From assembly GCA_031291635.1 (NCBI GenBank), contig JARLIR010000012.1:1-34942 (forward strand): a stretch of DNA of 34,942 bases, written 5' to 3'. The translations under genes were made by a program, and so were the position numbers. This DNA comes from Rhizomicrobium sp. (lineage in GTDB: Bacteria > Pseudomonadota > Alphaproteobacteria > Micropepsales > Micropepsaceae). Below the pieces are notes generated by a model, which saw only the letters and a program-made list of their open reading frames with translations, ran no database searches and had not been told where the DNA came from. Below, piece after piece: positions 34,062 through 34,942 of the stretch (positions within the stretch are counted from its first letter, which is position 1; each line of letters starts with the position of its first letter).

Positions 34062-34942
34062 GCGGCTTCGGCCTTTACGTCCATTGGCCGTTTTGCGCGG
34101 CCAAATGCCCGTATTGCGACTTCAATTCCCATGTCCGCGTTGCAGTGGAGGAAGAAGCTTGGGTCGCAGCCATTCTGCGTGAGATGACCTTTGTCGCTGA
34201 AGCGCAAGGTGAGGAGCGGCCGCTGTTGCAGACGGTGTTCTTTGGCGGTGGCACGCCGTCTTTGATGCAGGGCCGCAGCGTGGGGCGGATTTTGGATGAA
34301 GCCAAGCGGCTGTGGCCTTGGGCCAATGATGTCGAGATCACGCTCGAAGCCAATCCCGCTAGTGCCGATGCCGCCCGCTTTGCCGACTACCGCGCCGCGG
34401 GCGTCAATCGCGTTTCCCTTGGCGTGCAGGCGCTGAATGATGCCGATCTGAAATATCTCGGCCGCTTGCACAATTTGGCCGAAGCCAAGGCGGCGCTGGC
34501 ACTGGCGCAGAAAACCTTTGATCGCGTCTCGCTCGATTTGATCTATGCCCGGCCCGGCCAAAGCTTGGCGGCGTGGCAAGCAGAACTGACCGAAGCATTG
34601 TCTTTCGACACTGAACATTTGTCGCTTTATCAGCTCACCATCGAGCCGCAGACACCCTTTGCTTTGCTGCAGCACAAAGGCCGCTTGGTGATCCCCGATG
34701 AAGATCACGCCGTGGCCTTATTCGAGCTGACCCAAGCCATGACCGCAGCAGCGGGGGTGCCGGCTTATGAAGTCTCCAACCATGCCCGCCCGGGCGCCGA
34801 AGCGCGGCACAATCTGATTTATTGGCGTTATGGTGAATATGCCGGGGTCGGCCCTGGCGCCCATGGCCGCTTGCATTTGAATGGCAAACACATTGCCAGC
34901 GTGACCGAACGGCTACCGGAGCGCTGGTTGCGCAAGGTGGAA
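34058..34942 (+). CDS. hemW: radical SAM haem chaperone HemW (3' end beyond window)
   Basis: The 295 residues visible match HemW, a radical SAM protein formerly annotated as oxygen-independent coproporphyrinogen oxidase and now seen as a haem chaperone. The C-x3-C-x2-C cluster motif is at Cys13, Cys17 and Cys20 (C-A-A-K-C-P-Y-C), with FFGGGTPSL near 68. The [20 protein letters not shown] segment is near 250-270. The GTG start overlaps the rdgB stop as GTGA. The C-terminal part is cut by the window edge. Confidence 0.95.
   Translation, partial: MSGFGLYVHWPFCAAKCPYCDFNSHVRVAVEEEAWVAAILREMTFVAEAQGEERPLLQTVFFGGGTPSLMQGRSVGRILDEAKRLWPWANDVEITLEANPASADAARFADYRAAGVNRVSLGVQALNDADLKYLGRLHNLAEAKAALALAQKTFDRVSLDLIYARPGQSLAAWQAELTEALSFDTEHLSLYQLTIEPQTPFALLQHKGRLVIPDEDHAVALFELTQAMTAAAGVPAYEVSNHARPGAEARHNLIYWRYGEYAGVGPGAHGRLHLNGKHIASVTERLPERWLRKVE

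Noticed and set aside
1-34942. CRISPR arrays, insertion sequences, integrases, tRNA or rRNA genes
   Set aside because: No repeat-spacer pattern, transposase or integrase motif, or recognisable structural RNA gene was seen on either strand.

Overview
The window looks like the origin-proximal region of an alphaproteobacterial chromosome with moderately high G+C. The gene order, read as mnmE-mnmG-rsmG-parA-parB and hemE-hemH-hemJ-rho on the minus strand and ppsR-maf-aroE-coaE-dnaQ, (secB), tim44, mltA, smr on the plus strand, is the synteny known around the replication origin in Caulobacter, Rickettsia and relatives. Two perfect 16-bp parS palindromes lie in the mnmE-to-parB segment. The genus cannot be fixed from the sequence alone. 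No tRNA, rRNA, CRISPR array, insertion sequence or prophage was seen.

Left part (1-5.9 kb): two DUF4153-type multi-pass membrane proteins (the first cut by the window edge) flank an oppositely oriented, exported aspartic protease with two DTG motifs. They are followed by hisH and hisA, which overlap by 4 nt. hisF is not next to them. The 5.9-11.6 kb block is a minus-strand operon for tRNA U34 modification (mnmE, mnmG), 16S rRNA methylation (rsmG) and chromosome segregation (parA, parB). One parS lies inside rsmG and one between mnmE and mnmG.

From 11.6 to 15.9 kb there is an apparent insertion in the conserved order: a YyaL-type thioredoxin-fold protein, a dienelactone-hydrolase family protein, a zinc-type quinone oxidoreductase homologue without visible zinc ligands, and a 71-residue putative zinc-finger protein. 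Then comes the minus-strand haem operon hemE-hemH-hemJ, whose start and stop codons overlap by 4 nt, followed by rho, which has its own hairpin-rich leader and an intrinsic terminator.

The divergent gap between hemE and ppsR (19,973-20,227) is the best candidate for oriC: it is AT-richer than its surroundings, has two dyads and three GANTC sites, and sits where most genes switch from minus to plus strand. To its right lies a tightly overlapping plus-strand run (ppsR, maf, aroE, coaE, dnaQ), the export chaperone secB (minus), and Tim44-like, mltA and smr genes.

The last part (27-34.9 kb) holds a PfkB sugar/adenosine kinase, a small lipoprotein, DNA repair genes nth and an AraC-Ogt fusion arranged divergently, the stress operon hrcA-grpE followed by dapB, and rph-rdgB-hemW (hemW cut by the right edge). 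Convergent neighbours repeatedly overlap at their 3' ends, so the region is very compact.
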